From contig JAZARR010000074.1 in assembly GCA_037389465.1 (NCBI GenBank), positions 3,906,001 through 3,970,000 on the forward strand: a DNA stretch of 64,000 nucleotides, in the 5' to 3' direction. Shown here piece after piece: positions 1 to 12,413 of the stretch (positions are counted from its first letter, which is position 1; every line of letters starts with the position of its first letter). The notes below the pieces were generated by a model. The model ran no database searches. It saw nothing but the letters and a program-made list of their open reading frames with translations, and was not told where the DNA came from. The DNA comes from Baylisascaris procyonis (lineage: Eukaryota; Nematoda; Chromadorea; Rhabditida; Ascarididae). A program made the translations under genes and the position numbers.

Positions 1-763
1 CCTAATTCTATTGTGTTAGCTACTTTGATTATATGTTATGAAATTCAAAAGGTGAATGAAAAGATTTTAGGAATTTCTTTCTGCTTTATGCAGCTTACAA
101 ACAAAATATGAATGAAATTTGGCTGTTTTCATGATAGAAATCATTATTGTGAGATATCTGGAGTATCCTATTTCAGTTGGGTTTTTTTTGTAAATTTACT
201 GAAGTTTACAGTTCTTTTTTTTTCGGAAAACGTTCTTGTAAACATTTAGCTGAAATCAAATATTATTATCAGAATAGAGGTACATAATGGAAGAAATCAG
301 CGAAAATATAGGCATTAATGAACTATTTTGCAAATTCGTAAGAGTTAAACATAGTAAAAACACCATCAGTGGGGTGTTGATTTGAAACAAATTCTAGCTG
401 ATGTTTATACTCTCAGATAGACAGAAATAAACGCCAACCGTAAATCTTTTTTCGTCATCCACGTGCAAGTGCATGCAGCCAGCCATCTTTTGAACGTACA
501 AAAAAAAAAAATTCTGAAGGTGGATAATGAAAATGTGAAGCCCGACATGTTTCAGTAGTCATTGAATTATGTGATTTTAAATGCAGTTCAGAAGTGGGAT
601 ACAATTAAGTGATGATTCGATATGTTCGCACCATTTTCTTCACTTCCTTTCTGTAAAGGTTGTAAAAGCGAAACGACTTCCTTGGTGATCAATGAACAAT
701 GAATGCCAAAGGGAATGGATGAGGCACATATCACTTTGATTAATAACGAGCATATATTTGCAG
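1..763 (+). other. Intron sequence upstream of the first PTEN exon in the window
   Basis: No exon with a convincing frame and splice sites is visible here. The segment is AT-rich and ends at the acceptor ATATTTGCAG. Because the first visible exon begins inside the C2 domain, this is most likely intron of the PTEN gene. A 32-codon ATG frame near 287 has no supporting features. Confidence 0.5.
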
Positions 764-3700
764 AAAGATCGTGAGAAATTGGGTCATGTTTGGTTCAACA
801 CGATGTTCACATGTCCACAATTCTGTGGTGGTGCATATGTGCATGGTGATGAGGCGTACCCTTATCCTAAAGACGGAAGTATGCGTTTATTTACTTTTCA
901 CATTGCTACCTATCTATCACTGCTATACCACAAGCTTATCATCGCTCATTTCCCAGCTACTTTCTAATGCTTTTCTGCAAAGATTAATAGCAATGTTGGG
1001 TGTATGCACTTTTATAGCTCATATAGGTACCTCCATCCAATGATTCAATTAGTAAGTTGCAAATGTTATGATTGTATGATATGTTCCGTCATATGCTGCA
1101 AGGTTAGCACTCTTTTGCAAGCGGGGAATTACATACGAAATAGTGCTTCTGTTCGAAAATATCATTTCCGGATTATTTCATAGCCTTCAGGAAACTATAG
1201 TATCTCTCTGCACGCTTTATCCTCTTTCTTCTGCAATCCTACAAGAGGCATTACAATGTAATGGATCTCTCAGTCGTATCACATTTACCGGAGTCTGTGC
1301 TCCCCCCCCCCCAAGTTTTATACTGTCGATGTGTCGTTGCCGGTGATTAAAAACGTTATTAAAATTCCTATGGAATTCCGGAATTGCAAGGGGTCCCCCT
1401 ATTGCGACGGTCTTTATTGATCCACGCACTGTTTGTTAGTGTCCGATGAAACAGGAAAACATTGGCTGCAGGCTATTATCGATTTAGTGCACCGTCGCTA
1501 GATTGCGGTCAGAAAGAATTTTCAAAATTCCTAACCAATTTCTCAAGCATTAATTGAACTCATCCATATTGTTGAACAAATTTTTTTCCAGTCAATTAGC
1601 CTTATTTGTCTCAATGCAGAACCTCATTTGAGCTTATGTCACAATTGTATTTCATTTATTCGAGTTCAATTCCATTTCGAATCAAGTTATTCCATTTTGT
1701 ATCAATTTTAGAGGATCCCAACTGTATAAATACTTCAGTCAAAACTTGACAAAGGTTTGGGCAGAAAACATATTGTGTATGCTTGTTTCCATCATAATTC
1801 AGATTGAAAAAGCACCACATACATTAGCGATTCAAACATAAGAAGCAAATCGTGGTGGCCGGTCTTCTGTTTCTTTTTTTCACCCTTATTTAACCACACT
1901 AGCAAAATGCATCAATATGCAAACGTAATGGTGCAATTAAGTGATTGTATCATTCCTTATCAAAAAATTCGTTATTCTTACGTCCTTTGTCTATATATTG
2001 AAACGAACGTTTATGTACTGACACATTCATAAAGCTGTAAATTGGAGTATTTATTCAAAGATTTGACAGCCGATCAAAACGAAATTTAAGTCGATCGGCG
2101 ATAAGCAATATAGTCATGCGTTCAGTTTGTCGAGCTAGTTGATAGACTGGTACAACGAGGGTTGCTCAATTAACATAGACATTTCGGAATATTGCTGGTG
2201 ACCGTCGAAATAGCTTTTGACCTCATATCCTAATTTTTCGACCGGTACCACTGGGAGAAATGTAAATCGGCTTTTGCATTATTACGAGGGAGTTGTGTAG
2301 TTCTTGGATTTTACGTTCATTGTATTAGCTTCGAGTTAGCACCGCGCACGCTTAAGTTGCCGCTTAGATTCGATGAGCTTTTCGAATAAAAAGTTCCATT
2401 TGTTCGAAGAAATGGCTTGCTGTTTAATTTTTCGTTTATTGTATGTTGCTTGTGAAATGATTCCTCTAGATATATGTTTGACTTGCATCGATAATGTTTA
2501 TTTACAGCAACAATAGTGAATCATTGGCCGCCGATGACCGAGAAGAGTTCCTCTTCGGCACCACCATCACCGCCTTCTGATGGTGAAAAGACAAACGGTG
2601 CACTCGAGAATGCAATTGATGCACAACAATCTCATGCATATACACAGCAACGAAGGAGCAAATCGAAGAAAAGCACCAAGAACAAATCCTCACACAAACG
2701 AAGTATGTCTCTCTATCCATGCTTTCATTGTAGTGATATAGGATTTCAGGGTGCCTTAATCTGTAACTGTATGATATGGTCGTTGAATGTCATTATTGGT
2801 TACCAAGTTACTAGGAGTCAATTTTGTATGAATAAGGCAATCGACAACAAGAGAAACAATTCATTTTTGCGTTTTATATCACAATTAATTTCTGAACGAT
2901 GTGGCTTTTATATTTTGTCTATATTTTATGTATTGATATCTCTCCTTAGATGGGACCTTTCTCACGTTACATAATTATTCATTATGTAGATTTAGGGAAA
3001 AGAAATCTAAACAATTACCACAACATTTTCATATTTCACATCACGAAGATTTTTGTTTTCCAAAGGAAATGGAATTCGATAGGAATTGATTCATTTTCCG
3101 TAAAGTGCATTGATTAAAGAGGAAGTTTCACCTTATTTGACAAAGCGATTTTAATCTAATAATAGATATTCCTGATATTCCAGTATCATACTCAGAGAAG
3201 TAGTACTCTATGATCGGAGCAAATTTTTTTGGTCAGTTGATATTTGATTTGAAGTGTTTCATATATTATGTTGGACTTATTTTCTTTGAGAAATAAGAAG
3301 AAATTGACTGGAAAGTAGATATACATATTTCAATGATCTTCATTCTGGTTATGTAATCAGACGTTATCTTATTTGTGCTCTTACTTAATTTTTTTTTTCT
3401 TTGTTGTATTTCCTCGTTTATTATTTTAATATTTCGATAGTTTTTCTTTTCCACTTTTCATTTCCTTCTTTTTTTTCTTTTTTTTCTTCCTCGTTCTTTA
3501 TCGTCATCATATTTGCATCGCTTTTCTTCAGTCTTTTATTCATTTTGTTGGTTGACTCATTCCTACATATTTCATATGTATAAGTTATGTTTGATATCTA
3601 ATTTACTCCACTTCTCTTTGAATATTTTATCACCGCTCAAGTCTTCCTTTTTTTTGAATGAAAGGATGCAGGTAAATGCTTACTTCTTTTTCAATAAGTA

Positions 3701-6700
3701 ATCAGTGTTCTTAAGGTTGATGCTTACGTGAGGAGAGGGAGAACAGAATTGAAGTGAAGGGATATGTTTGCATTTTTTTGGCATAACGAACACAATTAGT
3801 CGTATTGTTGTTATTCTTTCATGATTGGGCACATCGGTAAACGAACTCTCCGAGAAGCATCAATCGCTCATAGGGGCTATACATCATATTTTCGGCAAAC
3901 AAAGTGCGTCCTTACCGTTTCCTTCTTTTTTTTTTTTCTTTACTTTATTTTTGCTCCATTGCGCTGATTTACTAATTTTAAATAATTTGGAAGGCATAGC
4001 AATTTCTTTAATCAGCTGCATGATATTTGCAGGCATAGGATATAGCATTAGTAGTAGTTCTAATGTTGTTACTAGTAATATTTACTATTGAATCATAAAA
4101 AAACAACGACGATTGTGGCAATTATCAGTACGCTTAAGCCTCTCTAATTGCAAACTAAATTGTATTCTAATGCTAAAATGCTTCACAATTTCTGTTGTAT
4201 TTCTCGTATTTATGTGCGCAACTCCATGTATTTCTTGATTCCTCTCGATTTGCTATCGTTTAGTGCGCAATGCTCTCAGATTAGTGAACGAGATGATGCC
4301 ATCTGTAGTGATACTTATAAATATATAGTTGCTTTCATTGTCTGCAATATCTCATATAGGATTCTTATACGTATTGATCGCGTTGTTTGATACGTCGCTA
4401 TCGGAAGATTGCAACACTTCGTAGTGCGCACTTAACGGTTTATGATCTCTTCTGATGATCCAAAAATCAAACCTCAAAGGTCTATAAACCCGGTATATTT
4501 GTGGGAAAGAAAATATTTTTCTTCTTATTGCTTAGAATGTTGCAGAAATCGATACCGACCTCATCTTTAGAAGCTAAATTTTCGTTCGTTTATAATTTTC
4601 TACCTTATTCTCGCCAACTGGCAATATTTTTTAATCAGTATGTATTCATAAGTGATTGCTTTGATAAAGGTAGATAATAGGCTCCGAATGCGGAGTGCTT
4701 TTTGAGCTATAAAGAGGAGAGGGTCGTTTATACGATATTAAAGCTGATGAATTTCAGAAGGCGAATGCGACGACGAACTCCTGCCAGATTGTGACATAGA
4801 GCAACCGCCCGGTCTCGACGCTCATTGCCCCCAACGATGTCTGCCTCTCATTTATCCTGCCGAACGTGGACGCAAGCCGTTAGTTTGCCAGTTGTTGAGT
4901 ATACTTTATAACCTTGAAAAGATATGGTCTCTACAATTTTCGGCACTATCCACCCCCCGCCCCCCTCTTATCCTTATGATTGGAAAATAGTGATCGGTCT
5001 TTGGAGACGAAAATAGATCAATGCTGAACAAAGCTTTCCGCCCTTTTTTTTTTGATAAGACCTAATCGAAAACTGAAGGGTCGTATAGCGTAGGGGTTTA
5101 TTCGAAGTTCTCTTATCTTTTTGATGGCCATCAAACGATTTCATACGAGAGCATCACTTCGATAAAACTGTTGTATCATTATGAATGAAAATCTATTCCT
5201 AATAGAAGCTTTCGTCGAGTCAAAGCTTCTCATTTAATTTTTATTCGTTATATTGATCTCGGATTATTCGTAAGTTTTGCCGTTCGTATGGAAGAAGAAA
5301 AATTGAGCTAAAAAATGCGCGGAAGAGAAAGCAAGCTCCTCTTTGAATTTCTTGTTTGTCCCCTTCAGTTAGCTACTTGACTCTTTCTCGACGACAATTC
5401 TGCTGTGTAGCCGCATGGACATTATTTCAATCCTCTCTGCGAAATGCTACACCTTGATTGTAACATATTCGAAGTTCGATCAATTGTTTGCTGTTTTTGA
5501 TATATGCGAGCCTTATAATAATACCTGTCGATACGTTTGTCAAAACCAGCAGATTTATTTTCATCATTTAATTGAGGGGATTTAACGAGTTCTTACCGCT
5601 ATGACGATAAATTGAGTGCCATGAGTTTATATTTTATGAGTGAACTGAAGTATCGTCAGTGACCATTGATTTATTATTACAGGCCACGTGAGGGAATTAA
5701 AGCTATGTTGCGAGATGCCCACCTTAACGAGCTAATTGCCGATCATTACAATCAACGACGTCTATCGATGCGTGTCGGTGATCTCATGCCGAAAGCACCT
5801 ATCGGTGAGAATTTTCCACCTTCTTAGCAATATCCTTACTACACATGTTAAGAAATCACTTCACGATAAGCGGTGAGAGAATAGCGGTTGCACATAAATT
5901 CTTCAGCAAAGCATTGAAATCTTATTAAAGATTGTTGTCACCTGAATTTGGTAGCCTAATGAATGATCGAGTGAATAAGCGATAATTAACAATGCTTCAA
6001 ATGCTTATATAAACATCAATATATACATGAACGTTTGCGATTACTGGTGCATCGATTATTGTTAGCGGTATGTTCAGTTTTTGTTGAAAATCTTGTTTCG
6101 TATGACCAGAGAGGATCACTATTGAATCCTTTTGAAGTATATTTACGATAGCGTAGAGATCATTAGGCATATAGTTATGTCTATTTTAGAGAAAATATTT
6201 GAAATCTTTTTTTCGATATTTATATCATTTAGCTTGTGGGGGATTTTTTTTATATATTGAAAGAAGATGTCATTGATGATGCGTTTTTTGGGATCCTATT
6301 TGTCACTATTTCGAGAAATCAAAAAAGAAATCCCTCACAGCAATCATGTAAAAGATTTTTGAAGAGGTGTAATGATAGCAATCCCCATATTGAGCACTCC
6401 GAAAAAGAGTATTCGTATGTTGAGATGAGGATATACACCCCGAATGATGAATGAGGGAACGCTTTCTGAGTGATTCTTAGAAAAAGAGCCCATTCATGAT
6501 ATTTTTGTTGCTTAAACACTTTTGTTCTAATTATTTACTGCGACAAAAATGCGTTGCAGAAACCATTAAAAATGATATAAAAACAGCTGCTATCATATTT
6601 CTGCGGCTGACTAAATAGGGCTAGTTGTTGGCATATTTTTGAAGTAATATAGATAAAATTCCTTCTGTTTATTGCTGATGAGCTTGTGCATAGATACGTC

Positions 6701-9700
6701 ATTGTTGGCTCGCAAGGTATTAGATTTATTACAGTCTGGGGCAGCTGTTAAAGTTACATTATGCACCACTATGATTTCCCTTTTAGATGTGCACCTTTAC
6801 TTTCCACCTGATCACGTTGTGATACGTTTGCTGTTCGTTTAATTAAAGATTTCGAGAGTAGACAAATGAACGAATCGTTCTTGTTCATTTATTTATGTCT
6901 ATATATGATGCGTATAAAGGACGCAATCTCTGAATGGCTCGATGAATAGTTGAAGAATTTGCATAGGTCAATCAATAAATGCACTAAATTATGGTAGTTC
7001 CCGCAATACCATTAAGGTAGGCACTAAATAATATCTAAGCTGAATGCTGCTACCGAGTCAGTGAATGAGAATCTGAGATATTAAGGTCGACCGGAATGTG
7101 GTGGGCCGAATTGTTTGATGCGAAGAGCTGACGAGCACGTATTGGTGTTTAGTGTGCTCGAAATTGATCGTGCATTCAAGAACGAGAAATTCGACGTTGG
7201 CACGAAGGTATATTGATTCGTTCTTTCATTTAAAGCAGCCATCTTAAAATTTTTTACATATATTTTATTTTATACTAAAATATTGAGGGAGTTTTGCGCT
7301 ATTCAACAATTGATTAAAAGTGATCATTTCAGTATTCCTACTTCATTTGCAGGGTTGTTTAGTTAGTTTGCGTTTCTAAACATTCATTGTTACTATTATC
7401 TGAATGCCGATATTGTTATATTTAAAAAAAAAATTGAAATCAAATAGTCGATTAACGAAATATGTTGATAGATAATTATTTGCAGAGTTCTTATTTTATT
7501 GGAATTTAGCATATTCATTATGGGAAATGTTCATTATTAGTAATTCCTCTGTTATGTATACAAAGCTAATAAAAACCGTTTTAACAATTCGACTATCTCT
7601 TTTATATTCAATTTTTAAAAAATTTGTTATTTGGGGAATCCCCACCTGAAACTTTGAAAAAGAAAAAAGAGAGGTGAAGTATCCTCAGTGATATTTTGTG
7701 TTTATGTTTGTGACTGACCTTTATTGCTTAATTTCTTGTTTATTAATGTATTCGAAGATGTGAATGATATGTTTATAAGGCATAAACGCTTAGCGCCATT
7801 ATTTAAGGTGTATGTGGTAGTGCGATGTGTGAATGTAGATGATCCAATAGAGACACAGCTTGCCGAGAAGTGCATTCAAGAGATACACGCTGCCCAAGCG
7901 AAACTCAACGCCGCCAAGAACGAAGAGGTTCGTTTGATCTTTCGTTGTGATCCTTTATTGCTGTATTGAAGACATCATAACTTCTTTCGTAAATCACGTG
8001 ACCATTGTAAGTTCGCATCATGTATGTGTCTTCGTGTAATAAATAGATGCTACAAGAAAAACTATCGTGAAATGGTGAAGAGTGATGTTTTCACATGAGA
8101 ATTGAACTTTGCCCCTTCCCTCTCCCCCTACCCTCCCTCCCTTCCAGAAATTATATCTTCAGGTATAGGGTAGGCATGATTTGTTGATTTGTAGACATCA
8201 GGGTGGAAAAAATGATGGGGTTTTCCAGATTTTTAATTACTCGTTAAAAAAAAAAAGGTATAATATGGGCTTGACCAACTTTCATTCGATATTTGTTATA
8301 AAGAACGATGGGAACAACGAATAATGCTAAGAAGGAACGGAGGGGGGGGGGGCTGAGTAAGCCAAGAATATAGAATTAAATAGGATATCTTATATAAAGT
8401 ATCTTGAATAATTATAGAACAGAAAGTTACGATTTATGGTTGTTTTGCGCTTTAATATCTTCATATATAAATATAACATTTAGTTCCTTTCCTTTTATAA
8501 TGAATTCTCGTTTTATATCGTTAAGCACTAGGCATATTATGCATCGTTGTCTTGTAACGTAGTCTATATAAAATCAGAGGCAGTGAAAAAGTTTTTATCG
8601 TTCTCGATTTTCTTCATAAAAGCTTAGATGTCCATATGCTGCAACTTTCAAAAGAGATTTCCCACATAAAAAAGCTTTTTTTTTTTAATTGTTTATTTTT
8701 AATTTGTTGGGCTCCCATATTTCTTATTAATAAACGATGCAAGTGGGGATCGAAATTTTATTCGAAAATGAATGAAATCGGGTTCTTGCTACTATAGAAA
8801 ACGCTAAAATTCGAATGCGTTTTGTGTTTTGCAGCATCTTTTGAAGAAGCATTGCAGGTGGGAATCTTTGCTTCGTTTTTTTGTGGGTTTTTGATTGACT
8901 GCAAAGTTGATGCGATGTGCATAAACGAGTTCTATGACCGTTGCTGTCATCGGTTTAGGAATCGCTTCCCCTTATAACAACGCAAAGATTTATAAAGGTA
9001 GATTTTTAGATGCGACGGAAGAGTGGTATGGCACGAGGTTGTGATAACGCATCAGATAGCACATCGTCTCAGTCATCGAGCTCATTACCGGGTGATGTTC
9101 TCAACGATCAACCATGGCGAGATGATCCTCGTCTCGATGACCCATCCCTTCGTCGGTACTTCTTCAAGCAGCGTCGTGATTCGTTATCTCGACATCCTCC
9201 CGCTGATTACAGGTATGTTCTCTTGCTTTATTGTTGTTTATGCTCATAATGTTATGTGCTGTCTATTGGGTTGGCTAGCTAATCCTGCGTCAGTACCACG
9301 AAGGAGTCTTTAGACGATTATTGCAGTCACCTGCTTAGATGAATCTCATAATTGGGCTATTAGCATAGACGCATAAAATGACCTCATGTCTCAATTTGAA
9401 ACTATGTAATTATGGTCACGCCAAAATGATGAGACTCCATTTTCTTGCCAAGGTGATGTTTCTTTGAAAATGTGCCCTAATGCTTGCCTTAAATCAGTGT
9501 TTTTACGATATTGCACTATTTATATTCAATTCTGAAGTATAAAATATTCATTCGATTCACTTTAATCATTCCAAAATTTCACTCATTATTTCATTATGAG
9601 CTGCATGAATGAACCCTTTTTATAGTGCAACGGAATATTTCGGAAATTGTTCTTACAACTGAAGAAAAGCACTCAAATTTTATTTGAATTGAATGGCCTT

Positions 9701-11683
9701 TAGAGGTGTAGCTTTGGGTGAAAAATAACTTTTCAACGGAGTTTCATGATCCTCGAAGTTAAAACTGTGGAGGATGACCTTGGCAATATCTAGGTTCAGA
9801 TCGAAGTCGGCAACATGAGATTTAGTGGCTGACAGTGGAGGAACTCTGATGTATATTACTGTATTAGGAACTCTGATGTATGTTGTCCATCATCTAGTAC
9901 ATTACTAGATAGTGGTGCACATTACTGCTGATGTATTTGTATAGAAAGGGTCAGCGCAGTAAGTACGGGCCGGAATAGGTATGGAGTGTTACAGCACTGT
10001 CGAGGCTCAATGCTAGATAAATCTTATGGCTGAGTCTCAGCTCCACGTCTTTTTTTGTATAATTAGGGTACAAACGAAACACCTTATATTATATCATAAA
10101 TGTACCAGGCAAAGAAAAAGATTTTAAAGGCATTTAAAGGAGGAAAAGCGTTTCTGTCTTATGGGGCTTATGAATAATGGATGTTTTCGTTTCTAGGGAG
10201 CAGTAAAGTTGAATTGGTTATGTTGATTTGCATTGAGAATGGATTCTTTCTCCATCGTTGGTGGCCTTAGAAAATATGAACAAATAAATAAGCTTAAGAA
10301 GAGAATCCTTTCGAGTTCTTTAATGCGCTATACAATCTTGATTAGAATAGGCCATCATTGTGTTTGTTATTACGGAAAGCGCGAGAATGGATTTTATGTT
10401 TAGATGTCCATTACGAAAGCAGAATCCCGCGTCGGCACCAACATTGCAGCACTCAACGACACAGGAAAATGAGCAGCACGGTAGGTGTGCTGACTCATTA
10501 GCAGTCGAAAATGCGGTGAGTGATCACCTCTTCGTTCCTTCTAACATTCATGCGAGGAACAGTTTTTTTTTTCATTCCTTTATCGAGTTCTTCCTGTTTT
10601 ATATGGACTGGCGGCTTGTATTTTAGATACAATCGATTCGAAAGCAACGATCAAAACTTGTGATATGCCTAGACATAGCATATCGTGCAAATATACATGA
10701 ATTATGTGATATGTTCAACATTGTCGGCAAACATTGTGATGCATTCGGTGTGGAAGGTCTCAGCAACGACTCTGTTATGATTGAATGGATCAGCACCGTT
10801 GATGGTGCTGCTGAATATCTCCATCTCAAGTGCTTTCGAGGTGATAGTGTGATTATTCAAAAGAAAATCCTCGTTGATTATAGCATCGAAAGTACTATGA
10901 GATGTGAATGTATACTTCAAAGAGAAAACTTGAGCAAGGTGGAAAATGTTATTATTCACGTACGAAATTTACAGCTTAGCATTATTTGATTTGCAACGAA
11001 TATTTGTATTTTAGAATTGTCCGACGAAGAAGCTTTCTCATGAAAATCTTGGGTTGGATAATGCATCTGAGGAATATCGCGCAACTCAAGATGGCACCTG
11101 GCTGGAGGAATCCTCTGAGGTTCTCTTAATTTAATGCTTTACGAAATATAAATATAATATTGATTACATCTTTCATAAAGAATTCAAAAAGTTGACGCAT
11201 AACAAGTAGTCATTTGGCTTCTCTTAATTTATTCTTAGTGAAGTATGAATTTGTGTAGATTTCAGATTATTTAGTTAATTTTTAAAGACGGCACCCTTCA
11301 TATATAAGCTGGATCGGAAGTTCCGGCTTTGACTAACTGCTAGGAAATAGATAAAAAAGGTTGGCATCATTAAGCTTTTTGCATCTCTTCAACGGTGAAA
11401 CAACCGACAGCGTAATTAAACTGAGGCAATAGAGGTGAAAGTTCTAGCATTATTTTATTGTTTCTACAATCTGTACAGTATGGTCCGGCCGGCCGTGTGA
11501 CATGGCAGAGGAGTGGGGGCCACCAGTTCGCTTGCTTCCAGTTGTATAGGATATACCACATAAGAGGAAGTTTATATCTTATTTATTTGCCTCTATCAAT
11601 ATTCGAATGACTTTGATTGGTCTCCTCCATCAGTGTTTAGATATATCTTTGAAAATTCCTATTTATTGCAGAGCGAGGATTGA
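764..11683 (+). CDS. daf-18: PTEN-type phosphatase (DAF-18-like), C2 domain and C-terminal region; 5' half outside window
   Basis: PTEN removes the 3-phosphate from PIP3 and opposes PI3K/AKT signalling at the plasma membrane. Exons read: 764-878, 2508-2702, 4758-4878, 5683-5804, 7086-7207, 7758-7927, 9010-9212, 10404-10515, 10627-10938, 11015-11119, 11672-11683 (stop TGA). Phases agree at every junction except 7207/7758. The first exon carries KLGHVWFNTMF, matching the PTEN C2 strand with HFWVNTFF. Exon 7086 supplies HVLVFSVLEIDRAF (like LVLTLTKNDLDKA), and exon 7758 supplies LAPLFKVYVVVRC (like FSPNFKVKLYF), the last C2 strand. Between these lie about 130 residues absent from vertebrate PTEN, including a Lys/Ser/Arg-rich stretch that could be a nuclear localisation signal. 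About 260 more residues follow the C2 domain, ending in the acidic tail EESSESED. The HCxxGxxR phosphatase loop is not in the window. Family is fairly certain; the far C-terminal exons could belong to another gene. Confidence 0.8.
10627..10938 (+). other. Exon encoding a possible RRM-like fold in the PTEN C-terminal extension
   Basis: This is the longest exon of the PTEN model, 104 codons and phase 0 at both ends. Its translation alternates hydrophobic strands and helices in a beta-alpha-beta-beta-alpha-beta order: KLVICLDIA, ANIHELCDMFNIVG, HCDAFGVEG, SVMIEWIST, GAAEYLHLKCF, SVIIQKK. That is the order of an RNA recognition motif, but no clear RNP1 octamer is present, so the fold assignment is inference. 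The acceptor is TGTATTTTAG. The donor is taken as AAG|GTGGAA, and a second in-phase GT lies further downstream. The upstream exon (10404-10515) ends at a strong GTGAGT donor in phase 0, which ties this exon to the PTEN model. Confidence 0.35.
11370..11561 (-). CDS. Open frame in antisense to the last PTEN intron, doubtful
   Basis: The minus strand is open for 63 codons and ends naturally in EEMQKA and a stop. It contains a Cys pair (YCTDC). A second minus-strand frame over the same bases is also open for about 30 codons (starting VVYPIQLE). Composition is richer in G+C than the surrounding intron. No start, splice site or family was recognised. It may be the 3' exon of a minus-strand gene, a repeat fragment, or chance. 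Confidence 0.15.
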   Translation of the reverse strand: MWYILYNWKQANWWPPLLCHVTRPAGPYCTDCRNNKIMLELSPLLPQFNYAVGCFTVEEMQKA

Positions 11684-12413
11684 GACGATGGCGCGATAAT
11701 CACTGATTTCGCAAAATGTGCATCTGCGCTTTTTTTTGTTGCTCTCTTCACGAAACGGTGTATGTTACGTCGGGTAAAATGCTGTTTGTTTGTTTATTTA
11801 TTTATTTGTTTATTGCGATGTATCGTAATGCCACACATCGCTCACTTTTCTTGTGATGTATTTATGAGTCAAGATGCAATTTCAAATACTTTAGAGAAAG
11901 TTCATTCCAATATCGCTTATTATTTTCCTTCTTTTTAATGATAGGCAAATAAGAGGTTATTTTTATTAATCAGTCGATTAATTGATTTTATTCATGTTAA
12001 CATTCAAATGTTTTTTTTTATTCTATCGATAATTTACGTTGATTTGATGCATTATGCATCTGACTCGTATTTTATCGTAATCACATTCTCGCCTTCAAGC
12101 TGTGTGAAAAATCACAGCAATAGATTTCTGTGGTGTTCCTCTTTTTTTTCCCCCTCATTATATATGCTTTCCTTCGTTAACGCCTTTATTTCATTTCAAG
12201 TCATATTGACTTTATTTATCCTTTGTCTTCTGTTAACTTTTTCCAAAGGAATTTCAAATTATTTTTTTTTAATATAAGCTACATTAGACATTTTCATTAA
12301 AATAAAAATGAGTCGAGATATAAAAAGATTGCGAAAAATCCATAGAAGGATTGATTCATTCATCTATCTCTGAATGATATTTAGCATCATTTTTGGTTGC
12401 TTTATATTGTTAG
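11684..12413. other. Gap between PTEN stop and the next exon
   Basis: About 730 AT-rich bases with T-runs and no convincing exon. The one long plus-strand frame (12008-12277) is Phe/Ile/Leu/Ser-rich, as expected from T-rich DNA. No AATAAA is visible close downstream of the PTEN stop; the first one noticed is near 12300. The segment probably holds the PTEN 3'UTR and the upstream part or intron of the following gene. Confidence 0.4.

Noticed and set aside
3401..3701. Overlapping plus-strand frames rich in Phe, Ser and Ile
   Set aside because: T-rich low-complexity DNA inside a PTEN intron; no splice context and composition expected by chance.
8835..8857. 23-nt segment flanked by TTTTGCAG and GTGGGA, a possible PTEN microexon
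   Set aside because: Including it would shift the next exon out of the frame that resembles a PTEN C-tail; joining 7927 to 9010 directly keeps phase 0.
9023..9313. Open frame of 96 codons overlapping the PTEN exon at 9010
   Set aside because: Shadow frame; the Ser/Asp/Arg-rich frame fits upstream and downstream phases.
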